NCBI RefSeq assembly: GCF_018324205.1
Contig: NZ_AP023356.1
Coordinates: forward strand, 7,694,501-7,758,500
DNA: 64,000 nucleotides
Reading direction: 5' to 3'
Source of the DNA: Actinoplanes ianthinogenes
GTDB taxonomy: Bacteria > Actinomycetota > Actinomycetes > Mycobacteriales > Micromonosporaceae
Shown: positions 49,894-58,330 of the stretch, piece after piece
Position numbering within the stretch: position 1 is the first letter of the stretch
Layout of the letters: the number at the start of each line of letters is the position of its first letter
Notes under the pieces: generated by a model
The model's input: the letters and a program-made list of their open reading frames with translations, nothing else
Database searches by the model: none
What the model was told of the DNA's origin: nothing
Made by a program: the position numbers and the translations under genes

Positions 49894-51126
49894 TCAGCGG
49901 TCGAGGGCGTCGAGCAGGGCCGTGCCGTGCAGCCCACCGTTGATGCCGAGCCAGCGGACCGGCTCCGGCTCCCATCGGCGCGAGCGGTGACCGACCCAGG
50001 GCAGCCGCGTCAGGTCGGTCCGGCGGCCCAGGATCAGGTCGGTCAGGGTGCGACCGGCCAGGTTGGTCGCCGCGACGCCGTCGCCGACGTACCCTCCGGC
50101 CCAGGCCACGCCGTCGCGCAGGCCGACGCTCGGCATCCAGTCGCGGGGGATGCCGAGCGGGCCGCCCCAGCGGTACGCCACCGGCACCTCGATCCCGAAC
50201 AGCTCCTGGACGGTGTGCCGGAGCTTGCCGAAGACCGCGGGGACCCGGTCGAACTCCGGGCGGACCCGGGAACCGAAGTGGTACGGCGCGCCCCGGCCGC
50301 CGAACGCCAGCCGATCGTCCGCGGTCCGCTGGCCGTAAATAATCATCCGGCGCTCGTCCGTGAACGTCTCCCGGCGTTTCAGGCCGATCCGGTCCCAGAC
50401 CGAGGCCGGCAGCGGCTCGGTGGCGATCATCAGGGAGTAGACCGGGGCCAGGTCCCGGCGGTGCCCGGGCAGTTCCGCGGTGTAGCCCTCCAGGGCCCGG
50501 ACCACGGTGTCGGCCCGGACCGTGCCGCGGTCGGTGACCACCTCGCCGGCCGTCACGGACAGCGCGCGGGTGCCCTCGTGGATGGTGACGCCGAGCTCCT
50601 CGACCGCCGAGGCCAGCCCGCGGACCAGCTTGCCGGGGTGCAGCGCGGCGCAGTGTTCGCTGTAGACGCCGCCGAGCACGCCGGTCGCGTTGCAGATCGC
50701 CCGGGCCTGGTCGGCGTCGAGCCGGTCGGCGGGCGCGCGGCGCAGCTGGCCGGGGGTGCGCAGCAGCGAGATGACCCCGCCCTTGGCGTAGTCGCAGTCG
50801 ATCCCGGCCCGGCCCACCTCGTCGACCGCGTCGGCCAGCGCCGCGTGCATCGCCCGCGCCGCGTCGGCGCCGAACCTGCGGGTCAGCTTGGCCTCGGAGA
50901 CCGGGAACAGGCCGGAGGCCCAGCCGCCGTTGCGGCCGGACGCGCCGAAGCCGCAGAACTCCGCCTCCAGCACGACGATCCGCAGGTCGGGCCGGGCCCG
51001 GGCGAGGTAGTACGCGGTCCACAGCCCGGTGTAACCGCCGCCGACGATGGCCACGTCGGCGTCCCGGTCGGCGGGCAGGGCGGAGCGTCGCTCGATCGGG
51101 CCGAGCGACTCAAGCCAGAAGCTCAT
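49894..51126 (-). CDS. FAD-dependent amine/amino acid oxidoreductase (PuuB/DadA-like)
   Basis: The 410-residue flavoenzyme has the DAO fold: DVAIVGGGYTGLWTAYYLAR near residue 24 with E in VVLEAEFCGFGASGRNGGW, and a late GGYVGDGVAATNLAGR near 355. The FGASGRNGGW motif and overall length match gamma-glutamylputrescine oxidase and related amine oxidases. Linkage to the Lrp regulator, GabT and aminobutyraldehyde dehydrogenase upstream supports a role in putrescine breakdown. No gamma-glutamylputrescine synthetase is in the window, so free diamine may be the substrate (inference). Confidence 0.85.
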   Translation of the reverse strand: MSFWLESLGPIERRSALPADRDADVAIVGGGYTGLWTAYYLARARPDLRIVVLEAEFCGFGASGRNGGWASGLFPVSEAKLTRRFGADAARAMHAALADAVDEVGRAGIDCDYAKGGVISLLRTPGQLRRAPADRLDADQARAICNATGVLGGVYSEHCAALHPGKLVRGLASAVEELGVTIHEGTRALSVTAGEVVTDRGTVRADTVVRALEGYTAELPGHRRDLAPVYSLMIATEPLPASVWDRIGLKRRETFTDERRMIIYGQRTADDRLAFGGRGAPYHFGSRVRPEFDRVPAVFGKLRHTVQELFGIEVPVAYRWGGPLGIPRDWMPSVGLRDGVAWAGGYVGDGVAATNLAGRTLTDLILGRRTDLTRLPWVGHRSRRWEPEPVRWLGINGGLHGTALLDALDR

Positions 51127-51129
51127 GTG

Positions 51130-51585
51130 TTATCTGGTTCCCCAGGCGTAGGTCTGTTTGGCGAGCTTGAGGTACATGAAGGTGTCCACCGCGGCGACGC
51201 CCTGGATGGTCCGGACCTTCTCGTTGAGCAGGTCCAGCAGGTGCTCGTCGTCGGTGCAGACCAGCTCGACCAGCAGGTCGTAGCGGCCGGCGCAGATCAC
51301 CACGTAGTCGACCTCGGGGATGGACGCCAACTCGTCGGCGATCTCCCGCAGGTCGCCGTTCACCCGCAGGCCGACCATCGCCTGCCGGGCGAAACCCAGG
51401 GTGAGCGGGTCGGTCACGGCGACGATCTGCATCAGGCCGTTGTCCAGGAGCCGCTGTACGCGCTGGCGCACAGCGGCCTCCGAGAGCCCGATCGTCTTGG
51501 CGAGCGTGGCGTAGGACATCCGCCCGTCCCGCTGCAGGTGATCGATGATCTGCTTGTTGATCTCGTCCAGGGCCACGTCGCTCAC
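51130..51585 (-). CDS. Lrp/AsnC-family regulator
   Basis: The 151-residue regulator has an N-terminal helix-turn-helix (DEINKQIIDHLQRDGRMSYA, then TLAKTIGLSEAAVRQRVQRL) and a C-terminal RAM ligand-binding domain (about 65-145, VVICAGRYDLLVELVCTD). GTG 51585 is preferred: it begins just before the HTH and has GGGAAG upstream. It lies three bases before the FAD oxidoreductase and after gabT on the same strand, so it likely controls this amine locus. Confidence 0.9.
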   Translation of the reverse strand: MSDVALDEINKQIIDHLQRDGRMSYATLAKTIGLSEAAVRQRVQRLLDNGLMQIVAVTDPLTLGFARQAMVGLRVNGDLREIADELASIPEVDYVVICAGRYDLLVELVCTDDEHLLDLLNEKVRTIQGVAAVDTFMYLKLAKQTYAWGTR

Positions 51586-51629
51586 GTCGCGATTCTTCCC
51601 TGTGAGGACATGTCCGGGCAAAGAGAGTC

Positions 51630-52895
51630 CTAGTTGTTCCGTAGAGCGGTGGTCAGGATGGTGATGCCGCGTTCCAGATCCTCGTCGGAGATGACCAGCG
51701 GGGGCAGGAAACGCAGCACGTTGCCGTAGGTGCCGCAGGTCAGCGTGAGCAGACCGGCGTCGTGACAGGCCTTGGACACCGCCGCGGTCCGGACCGGATC
51801 CGGCTCCAGGCCACCGGGCTTGTTGATCTCCACGGCGATCATCGCACCCCGGCCACGCAATTCCGCTATGGCCGAAATTTCAGACAAAGAGGTTTTCAGT
51901 ACGGTCTCGATGCGTCGCGCCGCGGCGGCCAGATCGAGCTCGCGCATGGTCTCGATGGCGGCCAGGGCGGCGGCGCAGGCCACCGGGTTCCCGCCGTAGG
52001 TCCCGCCGAGTCCGCCCGCGTGCACCGCGTCCATGAGGTCCGCCCGCCCCACGACACCGGCGATCGGCAGCCCGCCGCCCATGCCCTTGGCCGTGGTGAT
52101 CAGGTCCGGTTCCAGGCCCTCGTGCTCGGAGGCGAACCACTGCCCGGTACGGCAGAACCCGGTCTGGATCTCGTCGGCGATGAAGACCGCGCCCGCCTCG
52201 GCCGCCCAGGCCGCGAGCGCGGGCAGGAAGCCCGGAGCCGGGACGACGAAGCCGCCCTCGCCCTGGATCGGCTCGATCAGCACCGCGGCCACGTTGCCCG
52301 CGCCGACCTGCTTCTCGATCACGTCGATCGCCCGGCGGGCCGCCTCGGCGCCGTCCAGCCCGCCGTCGCGCAGCGGGTAGGACATCGGCGCCCGGTACAC
52401 CTCCGGCGCGAACGGCCCGAACCGGTGCTTGTACGGCATGTTCTTCGCGGTCAGCGCCATGGTCAGGTTGGTCCGGCCGTGGTACGCGTGATCGAACACC
52501 ACCACCGCCTGCCGCCCGGTGGCGTGCCGGGCGATCTTGACGGCGTTCTCCACCGCCTCGGCGCCGGAGTTGAACAGGGCGGCCCGCTTCTCGAACGTGC
52601 CCGGGGTCAGCTCGATCAACTGCTCGCAGACCGCGACGTACGACTCGTACGGCGCGACCATGAAGCAGGTGTGGGTGAAGCGCTCCACCTGCGCCCGCAC
52701 CGCCTCGACGACCTTGGGCGCGGCGTTGCCGACGTTGGTGACCGCGATGCCGGACGCGAAGTCGATCCACTCCCGCCCGTCGACGTCGGTGAGGGTGCCC
52801 CCGCCTGCGTGGTCGACGTACGCCGAGATGGTCGAGCCGACGCCCCGCGCGACCGCGGCGACCCGTCGTTTCTGCAGGTCCTCGGACTTGGACAT
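51630..52895 (-). CDS. gabT: 4-aminobutyrate aminotransferase
   Basis: The 421-residue PLP enzyme transfers the amino group of GABA to 2-oxoglutarate, giving succinate semialdehyde. Motifs: NSGAEAVENAVKIARHATGR, AYHGRTNLTMALT, LIEPIQGEGGFVVPAPGFL, VFIADEIQTGFCRTG, Lys in LITTAKGMGGGLPIAGV, and GGTYGGNPVACAAALA. This is the wording of bacterial GabT. It overlaps the preceding dehydrogenase stop by one base (TGATG). No succinate-semialdehyde dehydrogenase follows. Confidence 0.92.
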   Translation of the reverse strand: MSKSEDLQKRRVAAVARGVGSTISAYVDHAGGGTLTDVDGREWIDFASGIAVTNVGNAAPKVVEAVRAQVERFTHTCFMVAPYESYVAVCEQLIELTPGTFEKRAALFNSGAEAVENAVKIARHATGRQAVVVFDHAYHGRTNLTMALTAKNMPYKHRFGPFAPEVYRAPMSYPLRDGGLDGAEAARRAIDVIEKQVGAGNVAAVLIEPIQGEGGFVVPAPGFLPALAAWAAEAGAVFIADEIQTGFCRTGQWFASEHEGLEPDLITTAKGMGGGLPIAGVVGRADLMDAVHAGGLGGTYGGNPVACAAALAAIETMRELDLAAAARRIETVLKTSLSEISAIAELRGRGAMIAVEINKPGGLEPDPVRTAAVSKACHDAGLLTLTCGTYGNVLRFLPPLVISDEDLERGITILTTALRNN

Positions 52896-54331
52896 CAGGC
52901 GCCCACGTTGTGCATGACGTGCTTGAGCCGGGTGTAGTCCTCCAGGCCGTACACCGAGAGGTCCTTGCCGTGCCCGGAGTGCTTGAAGCCGCCGTGCGGC
53001 ATCTCGGCGACCAGCGGGATGTGGCAGTTGACCCAGACGCAGCCGAAGTCGAGCCGCTGCGTCATCCGCATGGCCCGCCCGTGGTCCTTGGTCCACACGC
53101 TGGAGGCCAGCGCGTAGTCGACGCCGTTCGCGTAGCGGACCGCCTCGTCCTCGTCGGTGAACTGCTGCACGGTGATGACCGGGCCGAACACCTCGTTCTG
53201 GATGATCTCGTCGTCCTGGCGCAGACCGGCCACGACCGTGGGCGACCAGAAGAAGCCGCGGTCGCCGACCCGGGCGCCGCCCGCCTCGATCGAGGCGTGG
53301 TCGGGCAACCGGTCCAGGAAGCCGCTGACCCGGGCCAGCTGGTTCGCGTTGTTGACCGGGCCGTAGAGCACGTCCTCGTCGTCCGGCTGTCCGGTCTTCG
53401 TGGCCCTGGCCTGCTCGGCGAGGGCGGCGACAAAGTCCTTGTAGACGGCCGGGGCGACCAGCACCCGGGTGGCCGCGGTGCAGTCCTGGCCGGCGTTGAA
53501 GTAACCGGCGACCGCGATGTCCGCGGCGGCCGCCGCGATGTCGGCGTCCTCGAAGACCACGACCGGGGCCTTGCCGCCCAGCTCCAGGTGGGTGCGCTTG
53601 AGGTCGGCGGCGGCCGACCCGGCCACCTCCATGCCGGCCCGCACCGAGCCGGTGATCGACACCATCTGCGGGGTCTTGTGCTCGACCAGGGCCCGGCCGG
53701 TGTCCCGGTCGCCGAGCAGCACGTTGAAGACGCCGGCCGGGAGGAACTCGGCGGCGATCTCGGCCAGCATGACACTCGTGACCGGCGTGGTGTCGGACGG
53801 CTTGAGGACCACGGTGTTGCCCGCGGCCAGGGCCGGCGCGATCTTCCAGACGGCCATCATCAGCGGGTAGTTCCACGGCGTGACCTGCGCGCAGACGCCG
53901 ATCGGCTCGCGCCGCACGTAGCTCTCGAAGCCGTTCATGTACTGCCCGGCGGAGCGGCCCTCGAGCAGCCGGGCGGCGCCGGCGAAGAACCGGATCTGGT
54001 CGACCGCGGGCGGCAGCTCCTCGCTGGCGGTCAGGCCGAGCGGCTTGCCGGTGTTCTGCGACTCGGCCGCGACCAGTTCGTCGGCGCGGGCCTCGACGGC
54101 ATCGGCGAATTTCAGCAACGCCTTCTGCCGGTCGCTGGGAGTGGTGGTGCGCCACTGGTCGAACGCGGACGCGGCAGCCGACATGGCCCGGTCGACATCC
54201 TCCTGGCCGGACACCGGAGCGGAGGCGAAGACCTCGCCCGTGGCCGGGTCGACGAGGTCGGTGTACCGGCCGTCCGCGGGCGCGACCGCGGCGCCGGCGA
54301 CGAAATTGTGCAGAACCTTCTTGGCGGTCAT
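52895..54331 (-). CDS. Gamma-aminobutyraldehyde dehydrogenase (copy 2)
   Basis: The 478-residue aldehyde dehydrogenase has the same length as the copy at 36300 and is highly similar to it: GVCAQVTPWNYPLMMAVWK, SITGSVRAGMEV, HLELGGKAPVVVF, NAGQDCTAATRV, LEDYTRLKHVM. It supplies GABA to gabT directly downstream and is first in a four-gene minus-strand run (dehydrogenase, gabT, Lrp, FAD oxidase). Why two copies are kept is not evident. Confidence 0.9.
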   Translation of the reverse strand: MTAKKVLHNFVAGAAVAPADGRYTDLVDPATGEVFASAPVSGQEDVDRAMSAAASAFDQWRTTTPSDRQKALLKFADAVEARADELVAAESQNTGKPLGLTASEELPPAVDQIRFFAGAARLLEGRSAGQYMNGFESYVRREPIGVCAQVTPWNYPLMMAVWKIAPALAAGNTVVLKPSDTTPVTSVMLAEIAAEFLPAGVFNVLLGDRDTGRALVEHKTPQMVSITGSVRAGMEVAGSAAADLKRTHLELGGKAPVVVFEDADIAAAAADIAVAGYFNAGQDCTAATRVLVAPAVYKDFVAALAEQARATKTGQPDDEDVLYGPVNNANQLARVSGFLDRLPDHASIEAGGARVGDRGFFWSPTVVAGLRQDDEIIQNEVFGPVITVQQFTDEDEAVRYANGVDYALASSVWTKDHGRAMRMTQRLDFGCVWVNCHIPLVAEMPHGGFKHSGHGKDLSVYGLEDYTRLKHVMHNVGA

Positions 54332-54421
54332 CCGGCCTCCAGCTTCGGGATCAGTGCGTGCCGCCCCATCTTTTCCGCTGAATCCGTGGTGAACAAGGGG
54401 GCTAGGGCATTTTTCCGTGTT

Positions 54422-55627
54422 TCACGGATGGCGCCGCACGGCCAGCACCGCGACGTCGTCCCCGGGTTGCTCGGTGCCCGCCGCGCTCATCACCGTGGCG
54501 CACACCGTCTCCGCATTCTCCGCCTGAACCAGCTCGGTGAGGTGGCCCAATCCGCGATCGATCACCTGGTCCCGGCGTTCGATCAGGCCGTCGGTGTAGC
54601 AGAGCAGCACCGCGCCGGGCGGAAAGTCGAGTGTCGTGCTGCGCCGCGGGCGCGGGGTGCGGCCGACGCCGAGCGGCGGGTCGACCGGGATGCCGGCGAG
54701 CTCGGCCGGGGCGCCCGGGCGGGCCAGCACCGGGCGTAGGTGGCCGGCCGAGGAGAGCACGATCCGGTCCCGGTTGGGGCTGATCATGGCGTACAGCGCG
54801 GTGGTGAGGCTGCCCGCCTCGAAGTGCTGCACCTTGCGGTTCAGCAGGGTGAGCGCCTCGGCCGGGTCGTCGCAGATCAGTGCGTAGGCACGGAGCGCGC
54901 TGCGGATCCGGCCCATCACCACGGCCGAGGCCAGGCCGTGCCCGGAGACGTCGCCGATCACCACGCCCAGGTCGCCGGTGGGAAGGGTGAAGACGTCGTA
55001 CCAGTCGCCGCCGATGCCGAACGCGTGGCCGGGGACGTACCGCGCGGCCATCTGGACGCCGGGGATCTCCGGCAGCCGGGCCGGCAGCAGGCTGCGCTGG
55101 ACGGCCAGGGCCGCGGCGTGGTCCAGCTTGTCGGCGCGGAGCCGGCCGGCCAGACCGGCCCGGTCCGCGACGAGCTGGAGCAGGCGTACGTCGTCCGCCC
55201 CGAACCGCCGCGGCGTCAGCGACCCGACGTGCAGCACCCCGACCAGGTCGGTGCCGACCATGATCGGCACGCCGAGCAGCGACCGGATGCCCTTCTGCAC
55301 CAGGATCGGGTTGACCCCGTCGTCCGGGGTGAGGTCGGCGATCCGGACCGGGCGGCGGCCGGCCGCCACCCGGCCGGCGAAACCGCGCCCGACGGCGACC
55401 CGGAACCCGGCCCGGACCTCGTCCTCCAGCCCCTTGGCCGCGGTGGCGACCAGCTGCTGGGCGTGCACGTCGAGCAGCAGGATCGCCGCGGTGTCCACGT
55501 CCAGCAGGTCCCGGACGCGATCGAGCAACTCGTCGAGCAGATCGGCGGCGTCGAGGCGGGACAGCGCCGCATCGGTGACGGCCTCGAATCGCCGGATCCG
55601 TTCGTCGTCATTGATGCGTCGGGGCAC
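54422..55627 (-). CDS. GAF-domain SpoIIE/RsbU-type serine phosphatase
   Basis: The 401-residue protein has a GAF domain (about 15-165; VDTAAILLLDVHAQQLV, RSLLGVPIMVGTDLVGVLHVGS) followed by a PP2C SpoIIE domain. It shows AVQRSLLPARLPEIPG, metal-binding Asp in GGDWYDVF and DVSGHGLASAVVMGR, FTTAL-like SLTTALYAMI, SSAGHLRPVL and CYTDGLIERRDQ. Such proteins dephosphorylate anti-anti-sigma factors. The only anti-sigma-like ATPase in the window is far away at 13612. Confidence 0.9.
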   Translation of the reverse strand: MPRRINDDERIRRFEAVTDAALSRLDAADLLDELLDRVRDLLDVDTAAILLLDVHAQQLVATAAKGLEDEVRAGFRVAVGRGFAGRVAAGRRPVRIADLTPDDGVNPILVQKGIRSLLGVPIMVGTDLVGVLHVGSLTPRRFGADDVRLLQLVADRAGLAGRLRADKLDHAAALAVQRSLLPARLPEIPGVQMAARYVPGHAFGIGGDWYDVFTLPTGDLGVVIGDVSGHGLASAVVMGRIRSALRAYALICDDPAEALTLLNRKVQHFEAGSLTTALYAMISPNRDRIVLSSAGHLRPVLARPGAPAELAGIPVDPPLGVGRTPRPRRSTTLDFPPGAVLLCYTDGLIERRDQVIDRGLGHLTELVQAENAETVCATVMSAAGTEQPGDDVAVLAVRRHP

Positions 55628-55673
55628 GGTTTCAGCCTAGTGTCCGCTCACCGGAGCGGACGGTAACCAGCAG

Positions 55674-58061
55674 TCACGATTCGATCGGCCGCACCTCCGC
55701 CGGCGTCACCAATCGGCGGTCGGCGCCGGCCGGCCGGACCGGGCCGGTCAGCCGGACGGTCGCCTCGCAGGGGAGGTCGCCGGCCGACGTTCCGACGAGG
55801 ATGCGCAGGTCACCGGGCTCCACCACGCGCCGCAGATCGCGGCCGGCGAACGCGGTGCGGTCGGTGTGCACGTGGAAGGTCACCTGGGCGCCCGCGCCCG
55901 CGGCCAGCTCGACGCGATGGAAACCGGACAGTTGGCGCACCGGACGAGTGACCTGGGCGACCGGGTCGGCGAGGTAGAGCTGGACCACCTCGGCGCCGTC
56001 GCGCTCGCCGGTGTTGCGGACCCGGACCGAGACGGTGAACTCGCCGTCGGTCGGCACGGAGTCCGCGCTGACCCGCAGCTCGTCGACCGCGAAGCTGGTG
56101 TAGGAGCCGCCGTAGCCGAACGGGTAGAGCGGCGTCGGGTCGAGATTGCTGACCCCGCTGTGCGTGGCGCCCAGGATCGGCTGGAGGTAGGTGCCCGGCT
56201 GCCCGCCCGGGTGCCGCGGGATCTGCACCGGGAGCTTGCCGGTCGGCTGGATCCGGCCGCTGAGCACCCCGGCGATGGCGTGCCCGCCGGCCTGGCCGGG
56301 CATGAACGCCTGGACCAGGCCGGCGACCCGGCCGTCCAGGTCGCCGAGGGCGTACGGCCGTCCGGAGACCACCACCACGACCAGCGGGGTGCCGGTGGCC
56401 AGCAGCTCCTCCAGCAGCTCCGGCTGCACGCCGGGCAGCCGCAGGTCCTCGGCGTCGCAGCCCTCGCCCGAGGTGCCCTTGCCGAACAGGCCGGCCAGGT
56501 CGCCGACGAAGGCCACCGCCAGGTCGGCGCCGCGGGCCGCCTCGACCGCCTCGCCGAAACCGCCACGGTCGTCGCCGGACACCTCGCATCCCCGGGCGTG
56601 GGTGATCTCGGTGGCCGGGAACTCCGCGCGCAGGCCGTCCAGCGCGGTCGGGATGTCCAGGCCGAGACCGAGCTGCGGATACCGGGGGAGCACGTGGTTG
56701 GGGAAGGCGTAGCAGCCCAGGAAGGTCCGGGCGTCGTCGGCGCACGGGCCGATCGCGGCGATCCGGAACGGCCGGGTCTCCGAGGGCGCGGTGACCGGCA
56801 GCGCGCTGCCCGCGTCGAGCAGCACGACGGAGCGCTCGGCCAGCTCGGTGGCGAGGCCCTGGTTGGCCGGCCCGTTCAGGTCGGTGACCGGCGCGGCCAG
56901 CACCGACTCCTCCGGCGTCCAGCCCGGGTCGAGCAGGCCGAGCTGCGCCTTCTGGGTCAGCAGCCGGCGGGCGGCGCGGTCGACCAGCTCCTCCGGCACC
57001 TCGCCGCCGCGGACCTTGGCGACCAGCTCGGCGCCGTACCCGATGGTGTCGGGCAGCTCGACGTCGATGCCCGCGGCGAGGGCCTGCGCGCCGGCGTCCG
57101 CGTTGCCGGTGGCGACGCCGTGCATGGTGGCCAGGAACGGGATCGCCCAGTAGTCGGAGACGACCGTGCCGGTGAAGCCCCACTCGTCGCGCAGCACCTC
57201 GGTCAGCAGCCACGGGTCGGCGCCGGCCGGGACGCCGTCGACGTCGGAATAAGAGTTCATGACCGAGCCCGCCCCGCCGATCTGCACGGCGGTCTCGAAC
57301 GGAGGCAGGATCAGGTCGATCAGCTCACGGCGGCCCATCGGCACCGGGCCGTGGTTACGGGCGCCACGGGAAGCGGAGTATCCGGCGAAGTGCTTGAGCG
57401 TGGCGATCACCCCGGAGCTCTGCAGGCCGCGGACGTACGCCGAACCGACCATCGCCACCAGGTAGGGGTCCTCGCCGATGGTCTCCTCGACCCGGCCCCA
57501 GCGGTAGTCGCGGACCACGTCGAGCACCGGGGACAGGCCCTGGTGGACGCCGAGCGCGGCCATGTCCCGGCCGATCGCCGCGGACATCCGCTCGATCAGC
57601 TCCGGGTCGAAGGTGGCGCCCCAGGCGAGCGCGGCCGGGTAGACGGTGGCGCCGAACGCGGTGAACCCGGTCAGGCACTCCTCGTGCACCAGCGCCGGGA
57701 TGCCGAGCCGGCTGGCCATCACCACGCGCTGCTGGCGGATCAGCTCGGCGGCGCCCTCGGCCGGGGTGAGCGGGACGCTGCCGTACACCCGGGTCAGGTG
57801 ACCGAGGCCGTGCTTGGCGGACTCCTCCAGCGGGATCGAACCGCCGGCGGCGAAGACGTCCTGCATCGGCGCGACGTTGTGCTGCTCCTCCGGGTCGTAT
57901 CCCGGCTCCTGGCCGGAGTCGCCCATGTCGTTGCCGACCCAGCGGCTACCCAGCTGTGCGACCTTCTCCTCGAGGGTCATTTCGGCGAGCAGCGCCTCGA
58001 CGCGGTCGGCGACGGGCAGCGCCGGGTCGCGCCACGGCTGGGTCACCTGTTCTGTGGTCAA
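55674..58061 (-). CDS. bxlA: GH3 beta-xylosidase/beta-glucosidase (BxlA-like)
   Basis: The 795-residue enzyme has no signal peptide and probably acts inside the cell. It has the GH3 barrel (LLAEMTLEEKVAQLGSRW, ECLTGFTAFGATVYP, LKHFAGYSASRGARNH, nucleophile Asp in VVSDYWAIPFL), the second GH3 domain (VAFVGDLAGLFGKGTSGEG, VVVVSGRPYALGD) and a C-terminal fibronectin III-like domain (VSVRVRNTGERDGAEVVQLYL). Start: TTG 58061 (LTTEQVTQPW) directly follows GGAGGAAACG and is preferred to the longer upstream frame. It is divergent from a xylobiose-type importer with a CGAAAC-type operator, as in the Streptomyces bxl system. Confidence 0.87.
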   Translation of the reverse strand: MTTEQVTQPWRDPALPVADRVEALLAEMTLEEKVAQLGSRWVGNDMGDSGQEPGYDPEEQHNVAPMQDVFAAGGSIPLEESAKHGLGHLTRVYGSVPLTPAEGAAELIRQQRVVMASRLGIPALVHEECLTGFTAFGATVYPAALAWGATFDPELIERMSAAIGRDMAALGVHQGLSPVLDVVRDYRWGRVEETIGEDPYLVAMVGSAYVRGLQSSGVIATLKHFAGYSASRGARNHGPVPMGRRELIDLILPPFETAVQIGGAGSVMNSYSDVDGVPAGADPWLLTEVLRDEWGFTGTVVSDYWAIPFLATMHGVATGNADAGAQALAAGIDVELPDTIGYGAELVAKVRGGEVPEELVDRAARRLLTQKAQLGLLDPGWTPEESVLAAPVTDLNGPANQGLATELAERSVVLLDAGSALPVTAPSETRPFRIAAIGPCADDARTFLGCYAFPNHVLPRYPQLGLGLDIPTALDGLRAEFPATEITHARGCEVSGDDRGGFGEAVEAARGADLAVAFVGDLAGLFGKGTSGEGCDAEDLRLPGVQPELLEELLATGTPLVVVVVSGRPYALGDLDGRVAGLVQAFMPGQAGGHAIAGVLSGRIQPTGKLPVQIPRHPGGQPGTYLQPILGATHSGVSNLDPTPLYPFGYGGSYTSFAVDELRVSADSVPTDGEFTVSVRVRNTGERDGAEVVQLYLADPVAQVTRPVRQLSGFHRVELAAGAGAQVTFHVHTDRTAFAGRDLRRVVEPGDLRILVGTSAGDLPCEATVRLTGPVRPAGADRRLVTPAEVRPIES

Positions 58062-58079
58062 CGTTTCCTCCGAACGGTT

Positions 58080-58094
58080 CCCGAAACTTTCGGG
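58080..58094. promoter_or_regulatory. BxlR-type operator before the GH3 gene
   Basis: CCCGAAACTTTCGGG is a perfect seven-base inverted repeat around one central base. CGAAACTTTCG is the element I recall as conserved before Streptomyces xylanase and bxl genes. It lies 18 bases upstream of the TTG start, adjacent to the ribosome site. Further CGAAA half-sites occur at 58120, about 58195 and about 58211. Confidence 0.7.
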
Positions 58095-58251
58095 GGCCTT
58101 GTACAGCACGCCGGCGTAACGAAAGTGCCTGCCGACGGTGCCTACTCTGGCGCTCAGGGCACGGTTAGGGCAAGGGCCTTGACACCCGTCACAGCGAAAC
58201 CCTACGTTAACGAAACCTCGCGTTAATTTGCGGCTGTCACTCGAAAGTTCC

Positions 58252-58262
58252 GGAACTCAGTG
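58252..58262. promoter_or_regulatory. Second CGAAA-type operator, before the sugar importer
   Basis: CGAAAGTTCCG is the same operator with one mismatch. It lies 68 bases before the ATG of the binding-protein gene. Sequence between the two operators includes GTTAACG and GCGTTAA, another possible LacI-type pair. Confidence 0.5.
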
Positions 58263-58330
58263 ACCGCCGTCGCCATCGCTTTATCACCTCCCGCGGCTCG
58301 CCGCGGCTTGCTTCGAGTACGGAGAACAGC

